From: Mesostigma viride
Lineage: Eukaryota; Streptophyta; Mesostigmatophyceae; Mesostigmatales; Mesostigmataceae
DNA length: 64,000 nucleotides
Direction of reading: 5' to 3'
NCBI GenBank assembly: GCA_009746045.1
Contig: RPFO01000034.1
Span: forward strand, 1,067,786-1,131,785
How positions within the stretch are numbered: position 1 is the first letter of the stretch; every line of letters begins with the position of its first letter. Both the position numbers and the translations under genes were made by a program. The notes beneath the pieces were generated by a model. That model made no database searches. It had not been told where the DNA came from and was given only the letters and a program-made list of their open reading frames with translations. Of this stretch, positions 36,698 to 47,045 are shown piece by piece.

Positions 36698-39605
36698 TAA
36701 TTAATTAATAGACACGTGACTGCGTCACGTGAGCATAAGCCCTCAGTGGGAGCGGAGCATGGGATGGAATGGATGGTATAAGCTATCTAGGTCCTAGTTA
36801 CAGGGGTGTGGGCACCGCGGCCCGAATCGCTACATATGAATGCCATACTTGGTCACACGCGGAGCCCCCACAGGCTTGGGGGTGGTCTCCTTCATCACTA
36901 CTTGCCATCTATCCTTGCGCACCATCTGCCTCCATATTACAGACAAACCAGGAGGCTGCCCGGGGGTGAGCCCGTCACGTCTAGTGTAGCACATGTCCAT
37001 GCCGAGTCTATCACGAAAAGTCCACGGGTGGCGGCCCTGCCGCGCGCGGCCGGGGGCACGCCAGGTGAGGACATATCGCCCAGGCTGGGCGGGCTTGGTG
37101 CCAACTAGTCTATCTGATGTATCTACCTGATTTGTGCGGGCCAGGTGCCCGGCTAGGCCCAGGCGCCTGTGCCTAATAATGTGGGAAACATAGGGCAAAT
37201 CAGCGTACAAATCCTCATTACTAATGTGCAAACCAAAGGGGATGTTAAGGGCCTGGCGCAGCATCTTGGTGACGGCGCCGTCGAGTCGTTGCTCCAGCTC
37301 CTGCGTCAGTGCCCACGTCTCGGCGCCGTAGGTCAGGATCGTCAGAATGACGACCTTGAAGAGGTCACGCTTGACGATCCGGGGTAGGGCGGGGTTGCTC
37401 CACCAGCGGCGGTGGTCATGGAGGTGCGCCCACGCCATGCCGATCCGTGTCGTCATGTCATCCTCGCAGTCGGGAAGCCAACTGCCGAGCAGCTTGAAGC
37501 GGCCTGAAGTAGGGTAGTTGACCTCGGCATCGTCTAAGAGGCGGAGTGTGGGTGGGGGCCCTGCCATGCCGAGGGCCAGGGCCTCCGTTTTGGGGCTGAT
37601 TTCTAGACCAACCGCCCGAGCCTCGAGCGCCAGGCAGTCCAGCCAAAGTTGGGCAGACTCCGGCTTCTCGATGAGCGTGATGTCGTCGTCATAAATGAGG
37701 TCAGCTAGTAAATTCTGCTTGTTAGTCGGCCCCCCTTCCCCAAGCTCGTTCGTGATCGCTAGGCCAGGGGCACGGCCTGCAATGCTAGCAAAGCGAGCAC
37801 GTGCCTGGCGCATAACATAATCCACTACAATAATAAACAGGTACGGCGACAGGACGCAACCCTGCCAGACGCCGGTCTGCAGTGGACATGGCAGGGTAAA
37901 GCCGTGTTGAGTGCGCACCGAAGTGGTCGACCCCTCATACAGCGTGCGGATGACGGTAATCAGGGGAGTGGGGACGCGAGCGCGAGCAAGTACAGCCCAT
38001 AGAGCGTCCCAGAGGACAGAATCAAAAGCCTTAATTGATGAAGTCGACGAAGATCAAGATTGCGGGAAACTCACCAGGTAACTTGCAGGAGAGCGATTTC
38101 CTCGAAGAGGCGACGCGCGACGAAGATGGCCATGACGGTGTTGCGCCCAGGACGGAAGCCCATTTGACTTTCCCCAAGGTGACAGTCGAGAGCAGCAGAA
38201 CTGAAGGCGGTTGAGGATCATGCGCATGAACAACTTAAGTGCGGCGCTCTGGATGCAGACTCCTCTGTAGTTGGCGGGGTCGTCAGGGGAACCTTTGTTT
38301 TTGTACAGCATAATACCGGGTAGCTGTGCTGCCACTCAGGAATCGGCGGCGCGTCGGCAAGCAGGATCCGGTTGCAGACGTCAAGCAGGAACCCCGTGAG
38401 CGCCGTCAGCTTAATCACCGGGGCTGGGAGCTGGTCAGGTCCAACGGCGGCATAGAAGCGGAGTTGCTTGGCGGCGGTGCTCAGCTCGAGCTCGGTGAAC
38501 GGCGCCGGAGCTCGTTGGGGTCGGCCAGGGGTTCCGTCAGGGCTGGGTACGTGTAGTCCTGCTCAGCGGCGGGCGGCGTGGGCGCGGCGCAGGGACGTCC
38601 GCCGGTGCTACTGCCAGGCGTGCGGCCGCCAGAGGGCCAAGCGGCGGAGGCGGCGGGGGGGCGCCGAGCAGCCGGGACTGGGAGGAATACCACTGGTCGA
38701 GCTGCTGCTGCGGTGAGCCAGAGAGCGTCCGCGGCGCCGGCTGCGCGCCGCCGGCGGGCCGTTGGGCGTGACGCAGGCGGGTCCAGGCGTACTTGCCGTG
38801 CTGGTCCTTGAGGTGGGCGAAGTACTCGCGGACATGAAGGTCCTCCTGCTGCTCCTTGGTCGCCTGCCGGATGGCCGAGTGGTAATCGGCTTTGAGGCGG
38901 GCGTAGCGGGCGGGGTCGCTGTTGTCGCGCAGGGCTTGCCGGGCCTGGATGACGGCGGGGAGCCGGTGCAGGCTGGTGAAGCGGGGCGGGCGGCGGGGGG
39001 GCAGTAGGGCCCCGGCCGCGGGCAGCTTGTCAGCGAGGTGCCGAAGGGCCGATGCCGGGCCGGCAGCGAACAGCTGGGCGTGGCTGGCCGGGATGTCCAG
39101 CGCGTCGACGAACGCCTCTGCGGCGCGCTTGTGCAGGGCGCGTTTTTCAGGGAAGTCCTCCAGAGCGTCGTCAGATTTCTCGAGCAACTGAAGTGTGCGC
39201 AAATCAGGTGGTGCCACGTGCTTACGAAAGGGCGAGGGGAATCGCAGGCGGATGCGGGCGGTGACGATGCGATGATCGGAGCGCACCAGGGGGATCACAT
39301 GCGAGCGAGCAGCTAGTACAGATCCTTGATGACGCTTGCGCATTACAACATAGTCAATGCAGCGTTCAGTGCCAGTTGGCGAGGTTTGTGTGACCAAAGC
39401 ATCTGGACTATGTGGAAAGCGAGTGTTGGCAGTGACCAAATCGCATGTCCTAAGCAAATCAGCAAAAAGTTCAGTGTTGACATTGGAGACCGTACCGTTG
39501 GGGGCGTGCTGACATCCGCCAGTACCCGGTGGTAGCGTGGCGTTGGCGTCCAGCAGCAGAGCGAGGTAGTTGCGACCAGGGATGATCGCAAATGGCAGTC
39601 CATTT
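36698..39605 (-). mobile_element. Endonuclease-RT LINE, 5'-truncated and broken
   Basis: From its 5' side (39605) the order is: the end of an APE-type endonuclease (LLLDANATLPPG, CIDYVVMRKR, VRSDHRIVTARI), a linker, the RT fingers (YKNKGSPDDPANYRGVCIQ near 38290), FVDFI...KAFDSV (about 38030), QTGVWQGCVLSPYLF, the catalytic box, GSWLPDCEDDMTTRIGMAW, LTYGAETWAL and the end at 36830. Lesions are several frameshifts, a 4-bp TTAA insertion inside FVDFIKAFD, and YADD changed to YDDD. The 3' end is the CACGTGAC/GTCACGTG palindrome (36713-36731) and a TTAA tail (36698-36711). ORF1 is absent. This copy cannot move by itself. Confidence 0.88.
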
Positions 39606-39733
39606 CTCCTAATTAATTGTCAATCATGCGCGCACGGAGTACGGTTAGTCCCAGAAGCCCTCATCTTCATTACAGTAGCGGGACACGCAGCTCAGATGTG
39701 AGATGAGGATTATTATGTACCCCTCTAGTGACT

Positions 39734-39826
39734 ATCAAGGAGACAACCAGCGCAGGCGGGAGAATCCGGACCATGGTAGCTCGAGCCTGCCGTTATTTAT
39801 CTTGTCCGCGTGTTCGAGTGACTATA
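39734..39826 (+). repeat. Dispersed repeat, second unoccupied copy
   Basis: TATCAAGGAGACAACCAGCG ... GGACCATGGTAGCTCGAGCC, with a 12-bp deletion relative to 10868-10977. Confidence 0.7.
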
Positions 39827-39837
39827 TCCAATGATGC

Positions 39838-40156
39838 CAAGCCCGCCTCGCCACTGAACCTGGGCGTTTTGTTCTCACGTGGTGTGCCCCGGGCCGAGCG
39901 CGACCGGGGCCGGCGCCACCCGTGGACTTTCCGGCCGGGGATAGGCTTTTAATTGGCATGGATATGTCATTACCCACAGTCGTCGCAATGGGCTCACGCC
40001 AGGGCAGCCACCTGGCATGTCTGTCATCTGGAGGCAGATGGTTCGCAAGGATATTGTTGGCTGCCAGGTCGTCATGAATAAAAGCCATCTGCCCCTTCTC
40101 GGGGATATGTGCTACATTGATATACTCCCAACGGAGTTATGTTACTAATTAATTAA
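39838..40156 (+). pseudogene. LINE RT C-terminal fragment with 3' end
   Basis: GRRHPWTFR and the following decayed text match the end of the RT at 36830-37918. It ends with ACTCC-CAAC-GGAGT (40124-40137) and a TAATTAATTAAT tail. Confidence 0.7.
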
Positions 40157-40194
40157 TGCAGGTCTTCCTAGAGATAGCCACGCAGCTCCCGCGC

Positions 40195-41078
40195 ATCCAT
40201 CCATCCATCCATCCATCCATCCATCCATCCATCCATCCATCCATCCATCCATCCATCCATCCATCCATCCATCCATCCATCCATCCATCCATCCATCCAT
40301 CCATCCATCCATCCATCCATCCATCCATCCATCCATCCATCCATCCATCCATCCATCCATCCATCCATCCATCCATCCATCCATCCATCCATCCATCCAT
40401 CCATCCATCCATCCATCCATCCATCCATCCATCCATCCATCCATCCATCCATCCATCCATCCATCCATCCATCCATCCATCCATCCATCCATCCATCCAT
40501 CCATCCATCCATCCATCCATCCATCCATCCATCCATCCATCCATCCATCCATCCATCCATCCATCCATCCATCCATCCATCCATCCACATCCATCCATCC
40601 ATCCATCCATCCATCCATCCATCCATCCATCCATCCATCCATCCATCCATCCATCCATCCATCCATCCATCCATCCATCCATCCATCCATCCATCCATCC
40701 ATCCATCCATCCATCCATCCATCCATCCATCCATCCATCCATCCATCCATCCATCCATCCATCCATCCATCCATCCATCCATCCATCCATCCATCCATCC
40801 ATCCATCCATCCATCCATCCATCCATCCATCCATCCATCCATCCATCCATCCATCCATCCATCCATCCATCCATCCATCCATCCATCCATCCATCCATCC
40901 ATCCATCCATCCATCCATCCATCCATCCATCCATCCATCCATCCATCCATCCATCCATCCATCCATCCATCCATCCATCCATCCATCCATCCATCCATCC
41001 ATCCATCCATCCATCCATCCATCCATCCATCCATCCATCCATCCCGGCATCCATCCATCCATCCATCCATCCATCCAT

Positions 41079-41114
<36 letters not shown>

Positions 41115-41116
41115 CC
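40195..41116. repeat. (CATC)n microsatellite, about 0.92 kb
   Basis: About 230 tetranucleotide units with only a few interruptions (about 40585 and 41044). All frames are open and give IHPS or MDGW repeats; no gene is implied. Confidence 0.98.
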
Positions 41117-41127
41117 GACGAAAAAAA

Positions 41128-41190
41128 TGGCTGACGGCGGTATGGCTGACGGCTGTATGGCTGACGGCGGTATCGGGCTGACGGCGCAGT
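41128..41190. repeat. 15-bp repeats beside the (CATC)n array
   Basis: GGCTGACGGCGGTAT occurs three times and then degenerates. The core ATGGCTGACGGCGGCGC also occurs at 59818-59834, just upstream of ORF1, and inverted at 54646-54662. Confidence 0.75.
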
Positions 41191-41996
41191 TCAGCTAGAT
41201 CTTTTGCATCTGAGCCCCACATTCGGTCAGACCGCTTGCATTCGATGCGCCTTTTTAATGGGTTAAGACGCACTTGCCAGTATAATCGGTTACGGCTGAC
41301 ACGCAGTATCGACCAAGTTACGCACGTGACAATTACCAGCTATGACGACTCCAAAAGCAAAACGAGGGCTGGAAAAGTAGCTGGCACAGCTCCCCATGCA
41401 GCGCCCAGCCCAACCCTCTCGCCCTCGCCATTGTCCAGCCGCCTGGCTTACCCGCTCAACCATCGCCCATGCAGCGCCTCGCCTGAGTCCAAGAAACCCT
41501 GCCACGATCATAAATCGCGCCACTTCTTGCCTGGCGCGCCCAACATTTCTCACTCCTCGAGTGGCAAGACTCAGTTGTCGCCGCAGGAATGCGTCGAGGT
41601 CCTCCAGTTCCTCGCACAGGAACGGAAGCTCTTCGTGCCCCAGAAGGGGGGGGCGGCTATCGATTACCGCGACACGTCCTGGCTCTACACTTTTTCCGAA
41701 CCACGCCAACGCCTGTTTATCTTGATCAGCTATACTACCAGCGCAGCCTCGGCGACCTCTCCCGAGCGCTCCGCACGTACCCCAGCCCCCGAGCAGCCGG
41801 CAGCCCCATCGGCTCCCTCCCTCAGCAATTAAGGACGACATCCGCGGAGTGATGGAGGAGCACGTGACCTGGCCGCTGGCCGAGAAGCTGACATCGCTGA
41901 ATTAACATGCACCACGCTCAACACGGTGGAGGCCCGGGTCTCCAATGTGGAAACCAACTAGGTCGTCCACAAGCTCCAACCCCATGCAGTTCACGG

Positions 41997-42004
41997 CGCT
42001 ATAC
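41997..42004. repeat. Left hAT target duplication
   Basis: CGCTATAC, repeated at 43474-43481. Confidence 0.9.
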
Positions 42005-43473
42005 CAGAGTTAAATAGTACGGCGTATAATACGATTCGTACGCGTATTGTACGTAATACGTAGCTTTTCCGTACGAAATATGTGGTTTTAGTACGGTGGT
42101 TCTGTACGACCGCGTACAATACGCGTATTTGGCACGTACGACAGGCGTACGAGACAATTTCCCGCGTTTGGGGGGGCCTGGGAGGTTGCGGCTCGGTCTT
42201 TTTGTTTACTCCTAGTACCTAAGCGTACAATTGCAAGGTTACCGGGCGACGTGGTTGCTCGGAATGCTGCCAAGCTGGCCGGAAAACACAGAGACGAAGG
42301 CAATACAGGCTATACCTAATGTCCACAGGCCTGTATACCTAGGTATTGTTGGTGCTAGCAATTCGACAGAACGTCTTTAGCAGCCGTGGGAGACGACATT
42401 GACGATGCTGGTGATGGCCCCGTTGGTGATGACGGGGATGAGATGTCTGTGCAACAGGAAACTGTTTGGACCTTTATATCAAAGGATAAACTTATCAAGG
42501 ATGGGCACCCGACAGGGAATTACGCTATGGCATGCCTGACATGCAAGGCGGCCTTCAAGGGCACTGCCACGCGGGCGAAGGCTCACATGATGGGTGGCCA
42601 ATATGCAACCCTCAATGGGGTGAGCAAATGCACGAATCCGCCAAAGGCGTTTTGTGTCAGGCTGCTGCAGGAGGAGGCGGAGAAGGAGGCCAAGAAGCGG
42701 CGACGGCAGGATGCAGACCGATTAGAGATGGCGGCCGAGGTCCGGAACCTGCGTAGGCAACTGGGTCTGATGAATGAGGAGCCAGAGATTGAGGAGAGTG
42801 ATGTACGAACGTGGAAATCTGCCCGCGCTAGCACTAGCAACGCCGGAGCTGGGTCCAGCGCATCGCAGAGCAAGGGGCGTTCCGATAATGGAACTCGGCC
42901 TGCCGCGGTCGTGACGACCAAGCAGCAGCTTGATGAGGAGCATGTGACATCACTGACATGCGTGTCGTATCATTGGCCATTAATTAATTATTTAATTTAT
43001 TAACTGTCACGGAACAGCGTTGTTGTGTCATTGGCCATGGATGGATTCATGTGCAGTTTTTCAACTGGGATGACAATCAAACCCAGCAACCATCCTAATA
43101 TGTTTTTGATATTTGTGTTCAGCATCAGTTGATATTTGTGTTGTATAAGGGCCATCATACCATGTTTACCTTTCACCTTGATTGAACATTAGGGTAAATG
43201 AAGGTTTATTCAGCAAGCATGATGACTGATGACGGTGGCTTATATTCAGTTGATGCCGGCCACGTCGTGTTGGAATAATTACATGTGGAAACACATGTAT
43301 TCTGTCATGTTTGAAGTGGTACATGCTCAGATATTCTTAAACCTCAGAAAAACACAGAAAAATAAGCCATTTAGCATTGTACCGTACTAAAACGTATTAT
43401 ACACCGTACTAGCGTATTATACATAGTACACCCCAGGACCGTATTTTACCGTACTACGTACTATTTAACTCTG
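42005..43473 (+). mobile_element. Non-autonomous hAT transposon, 1469 bp
   Basis: Terminal inverted repeat CAGAGTTAAATAGTACG at both ends, of the CAGRG form typical for hAT, with a perfect 8-bp target duplication. Subterminal regions are packed with CGTAC/GTACG and AATACG motifs on both sides (42015-42160, 43380-43465). It has one open frame, for a BED finger, and no catalytic transposase domain. Confidence 0.93.
42443..43003 (+). CDS. BED-type zinc finger protein of the hAT element
   Basis: 186 codons from the first in-frame ATG. The N-terminal half holds VWTFISKDKLI and ACLTCKAAFKG ... AHMMGG ... GVSKC: the aromatic, CxxC, His and Cys pattern of BED fingers that bind hAT ends. Then come a basic coiled helix (EEAEKEAKKRRRQDADRLEM) and a Ser-rich tail. 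The RNase-H-like catalytic part and dimerisation domain of hAT transposases are absent. A splice acceptor TCTTTAG (42374-42380) upstream suggests the frame may be an exon. It could act as a DNA-binding regulator of related elements, which is inference. Confidence 0.75.
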   Translation: MSVQQETVWTFISKDKLIKDGHPTGNYAMACLTCKAAFKGTATRAKAHMMGGQYATLNGVSKCTNPPKAFCVRLLQEEAEKEAKKRRRQDADRLEMAAEVRNLRRQLGLMNEEPEIEESDVRTWKSARASTSNAGAGSSASQSKGRSDNGTRPAAVVTTKQQLDEEHVTSLTCVSYHWPLINYLIY

Positions 43474-43681
43474 CGCTATACACACCGCAGCGCAGGCATC
43501 GGAAACGCACACTGCACTTGTCTCTCGCCTTAACCAGGTGGAGGGCAAGTGCGCCGTGCTCATGAAGAATTAGCTGCCGAAGCCATCACCGCCCACACCG
43601 AGGCCCTGGCCACACAGGTCCCCGGAAGATAGCGGAGCAGACGGCCACCATTGCATCCCAGCCCGACCCCGGCCGGCATCA

Positions 43682-43942
43682 ATCAATTAATTAAAAGAAC
43701 ATAGCTCCGTGGGGAGCATATGTAACACATAGCCCTGATCGAGAAAGGGGCATCTATGGGTTTTTAATACAATCAGGGCGACAACCTGCAGGTGTATAAT
43801 AGGATGTACAACTATCGCCTGCTCTGGGTCCACAAGGTACACCTGCACACTGCCATGATGGTTCATGCCTCCAAATCGAGCTCACACAGGGCGGCTTGGG
43901 GAGAGGGCCTAGAAGGCCTGCATGACATATGGGGTGGCACAA
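43682..43942 (-). repeat. 5'-truncated retroelement 3' end inserted in ORF1 copy C
   Basis: AATTAATT tail, GCTCC-CCAC-GGAGC stem-loop (43704-43717), then the shared 3' region (GGTACACCTGCAC box near 43840). It matches 20617-21060 and the reverse of 45190-45490. Confidence 0.8.
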
Positions 43943-44568
43943 AATAGTGTGACGGACCGATTTGCCTCAGTGGGCAAAAAGGTTCCGGCACTATTTAGCC
44001 TATTAACTTCAGCGACCGCCTCAACTGACCACCGACGCCATCCGGCCACGAAGCTCCATGCCGACTCATGCAGGAGCTGGAGGACCACCGCCAGGCCAAC
44101 CAACGGGAGGCTACCGACCGCGCTCGCCGCGAGTGCCGAGTGGTGCTGCGTCGTTTCCCCCAGCAGCCAGGTGAGACGTCAACCTCCCTTGCCGACGAGC
44201 TTAAGGACCAGCTCCCGTTACCGCTCATGGGCTTGGTAGGTGAGGTAGAACTGCGTGGGTGTCACCGCCTTCCCCACTCACGGGACAATGCGGCTCCCCC
44301 ACCAGTCCTGCTCACGTAATTCCCCGTCCCGTGAGGACAAGCAGCGGTGCCCTCTCTCGTTGCAAGCGGTTGCACGACCTCACCTGGACGCTGGACGACG
44401 ACCTGACCCCCGCTCAGCAGCAGCAGCGACGCGACCTGTGGCCGGAATACCGGCTCCGCCACAAGCAGGACCCCCAGAAGCCCAAGGTGTACTGGAGGGG
44501 CGGGGACCTGATGATCAACCACAAGATGTGGACGCCCCCCGCGGGCTAGACTAGCTAATAGCCCTAGC

Positions 44569-45062
44569 TTGTATCCATTGGTAGTCACTGCCGCTATGGC
44601 AGCCCGAGAGCTCGCCAAGCGCAGCCTTAACGTCATAGTCAAGCACTTCGACCCGCTGCAGGACGAGACCTCCGAGACCCTTGCGGCCTGGCGTTTGAGA
44701 ACAAAATCCTTGTCCCCATGGCTATCACTGGTAAGGGCAAGCCGCGGGGGGTGACCCGCCTTCCCCGCTCGCGGGGTAAGGCCGGTCCCTCCCCCTTGCT
44801 CCTCACCTTTGACACCATGGCGGATAAGATGGAGTTCCTCAAGTGTCGCAAGCGGCTTGGGGGGACCGCCTACACGCTGGACGACGACTTGACCTTGACG
44901 CAGCAACAACGGCGACGGGAGCTATGGCCGACCTACCTCCAGCTTCGGCAGACGGCGGGGCAGAAGCCGGTCTACTGGAAGGGCCGGGCGGACATCTACG
45001 TCGCCCACAAGCCCTGGCAGGTGGCCCCCTGCCGCCCCAGCCACCCCAGCCACCCCAGCCTA
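44569..45062 (+). pseudogene. ORF1 copy D, C-terminal part
   Basis: ARELAKRSLNVIVKHFD, then after a frame break the module LPRSRGKAGPSPLLLTF, YTLDDDLTLTQQQRRRELW and YWKGRADIYVAHKPW. It starts about 20 bp after the stop of copy C, so two ORF1 C-termini lie in tandem. Confidence 0.75.
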
Positions 45063-45495
45063 GGGAATATATAGTAGCAGTAGTGTAGACTAGAAAGCTT
45101 AAAGACGTGGCCATGTATGCCTACGTGATGGGCCCACACCCGCCCTTACAATAGCCGTAGTAGCAATTTCAAGTCATGCTTTGCCCATGCAGGGAGTTAC
45201 TCTCTGCTGAGAGGCCATGTGTACGTACCCCAGCTATAGCCTAGCCACATACCTTCCACCCCATATGTCATGCAGGCCTTCTAGGCCGCCTCAAGCCGCC
45301 TTGTGTGCCTGTGCTTGTTTAGGAGGCATGAACCATCATGGCGGTGCAGGTGCACCTTGTGCACCCAGAGCAGGTGATAGTTGTACATCCTACACCTGCA
45401 GGTTGTCGCCCTGATTGTATTACAAACCCATAGCTGCCCCTTTCTCAGGGCTATGTGTTACATATGCTCCCCACGGAGCTATGATTTTAATTGCA
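45063..45495 (+). repeat. 3' region of ORF1 copy D
   Basis: GGGAATATATAGTAGCAG, the box TGCAGGTGCACCTTGTGCACC (about 45343), TTTCTCAGGGCTATGTGTTACAT, then the GCTCC-CCAC-GGAGC stem-loop (45466-45479). Confidence 0.75.
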
Positions 45496-45689
45496 TGGCA
45501 GCCATGCTTAGAATGTTTGCCTAGCTGTGCCAGCATACCTAGTCACGTACACCACTAACGCACGGTACACAACCAGCCATAGCCTTAGCTTAGTCCTTGT
45601 ACAGCCATGCTACGTCCTGGCTATGATCAGATTACTTGCCCACGCTCCTTGTTATGCCATGCTCACATGGGTCTTCTTGCACCCACAGA

Positions 45690-45837
45690 TTGCCGGATCG
45701 TTTAGCGTGTCCGAGTGCAGCTGTGGCATGCCTTTGGCATGAAGGAGAATGGGGGTCTCTGCCCTTTTCCTGTTGTGCACACACAGGGATTAAAAGCACT
45801 TCGGTGCTCCTTAACTCCCCAACGGGAGCACGTCATT
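45690..45837 (+). repeat. Retroelement 3' end with two stem-loops
   Basis: GGATCGTTTAG box, a TGTGCACACACAGGGATT box, an AGCAC-TTCG-GTGCT hairpin (45795-45808, UUCG loop), a CTCCC-CAAC-GGGAG hairpin (45815-45828), then an AAAT tail that starts the microsatellite. Confidence 0.75.
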
Positions 45838-45840
45838 TAA

Positions 45841-45883
<43 letters not shown>

Positions 45884-46272
45884 ATATATCCATCCATCCA
45901 TCCATCCACCCACCCACCCCACCCATCCACCCACCCACCCACCCACCCACCCACCCACCCACCCACCCACCCACCCACCCACCCACCCACCCACCCACCC
46001 ACCCACCCACCCACCCACCCACCCACCCACCCACCCACCCACCCACCCACCCACCCACCCACCCACCCACCCACCCACCCACCCACCCACCCACCCACCC
46101 ACCCACCCACCCACCCACCCACCCACCCGGCACCCATCCATCCATCCATCCATCCATCCATCCATCCATCCATCCATCCATCCATCCATCCATCCATCCA
46201 TCCATCCATCCATCCATCCATCCATCCATCCATCCATCCATCCATCCATCCATCCATCCATCCATCCATCCA
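45838..46272. repeat. Compound microsatellite (AAAT)n-(CATC)n-(CACC)n-(CATC)n
   Basis: (AAAT) to about 45886, CATC to about 45907, (ACCC) to about 46128, a short break, then CATC to 46272. The left part is the tail of the plus-strand element and the right part the tail of a minus-strand element, so two retroelement tails meet head-on. Confidence 0.95.
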
Positions 46273-46375
46273 CCGAATTTGTCACGAATTTGCAAGTATA
46301 AGGAGGAGGTTCTTCCGAAAATTGGCTCCGCCACGTAGAGTTCCAACGGGCAAGTTGCAAACACGCACGTTACAC
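46273..46375 (-). repeat. 3' end of another retroelement family
   Basis: CACCGAATTTGTCACGAATTTGCAAG ... GGTTCTTCCGAAAATTGGCTCC ... GCAAACACGCACGTTAC. The same text follows ATCC repeats at 49684-49790 and 49979-50115. On the minus strand it ends in (GGAT)n. Confidence 0.7.
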
Positions 46376-46494
46376 CCCCCCCCTTGATGTTTAAGAATGG
46401 GGTCCGACCGACCCAGGGCTGCGATCTTAAACCAAAAATCGCATCCAGGGTTGACAATCTTAACATGAAGTAGGCACAAACCCCTCCTCGCGTG

Positions 46495-47045
46495 CCACTG
46501 ACCGCTACTCTAAAGCAGGCTTTGGTGTCTACTTTAAGATCTTGTTGCCAAAACCAGCCCTGCGATCGTAAACAGAAAATTTCAAAATCCAGGGTCTCAA
46601 GATCTTCAACCTGAGAATCTTAAGCGTCAAAGGGGGGGTGTACTTGATAACGTCTAACGAAGCGAGCCTGTTGGCTGTTGCCCAGTTCAGTTCTCAGTTT
46701 ATTTCCCATGCGGCCACGCCGGCTTGCCCAGAGCCTACCAAGCCCGCCCAAAAAAGAGAGTGCGGCGTCACGTGGGCCTCAACAACAAGAATGCTCCCCC
46801 AGGCCCCCTCGATCCCACCGATTGCGAATCCCATATATGCCAGACCGTCATGTCATATCGAATCGCATGGCTCGACTGTCCATGGCCCGTGCAACCGCAT
46901 ACCCCCCCCCACACACACGTTTGAGATTCCCAGGTTTAAGATCTTGAGACCCTGGATTTATTTTTTTTTGGAATTTCAGGTTTAAGATCGCAGGGCTGGT
47001 TTCGGGAAAAAGATCTTAAAGAAGGTACAAATGGCTGGTCAGTGG
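46495..47045. repeat. Inverted-repeat element
   Basis: Left arm 46495-46625 and right arm about 46925-47045 are inverted copies: CCACTGACC at both outer ends, then TTTAAGATCTT, AACCAGCCCTGCGATC and CCAGGGTCTCAAGATCTT. An extra degenerate copy of the arm is at about 46410-46470. No clear target duplication was found. Confidence 0.6.

Larger units (their letters stand above)
41340..44549 (+). pseudogene. ORF1-like copy C, split by a hAT element and a retroelement end
   Basis: Segment 1 (41340-42004) has ECVEVLQFLAQERKLFVP and the helical stretch TTLNTVEARVSNVETN. It is cut at 42004 by the hAT element and resumes at 43474 (HTALVSRLNQVEGKC). It is cut again by 43682-43942 and ends with helix QELEDHRQANQREATDRARR and the module WTLDDDLTPAQQQQRRDLW ... 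VYWRGGDLMINHKMW, stop about 44549. Frames shift within segments. The gene order is the same as in fragment B at 9 kb. Confidence 0.7.

Noticed and set aside
40145-41273. Open frames of over 300 codons rich in MDGW or IHPS
   Set aside because: Pure (CATC)n translated in several frames and both strands at once.
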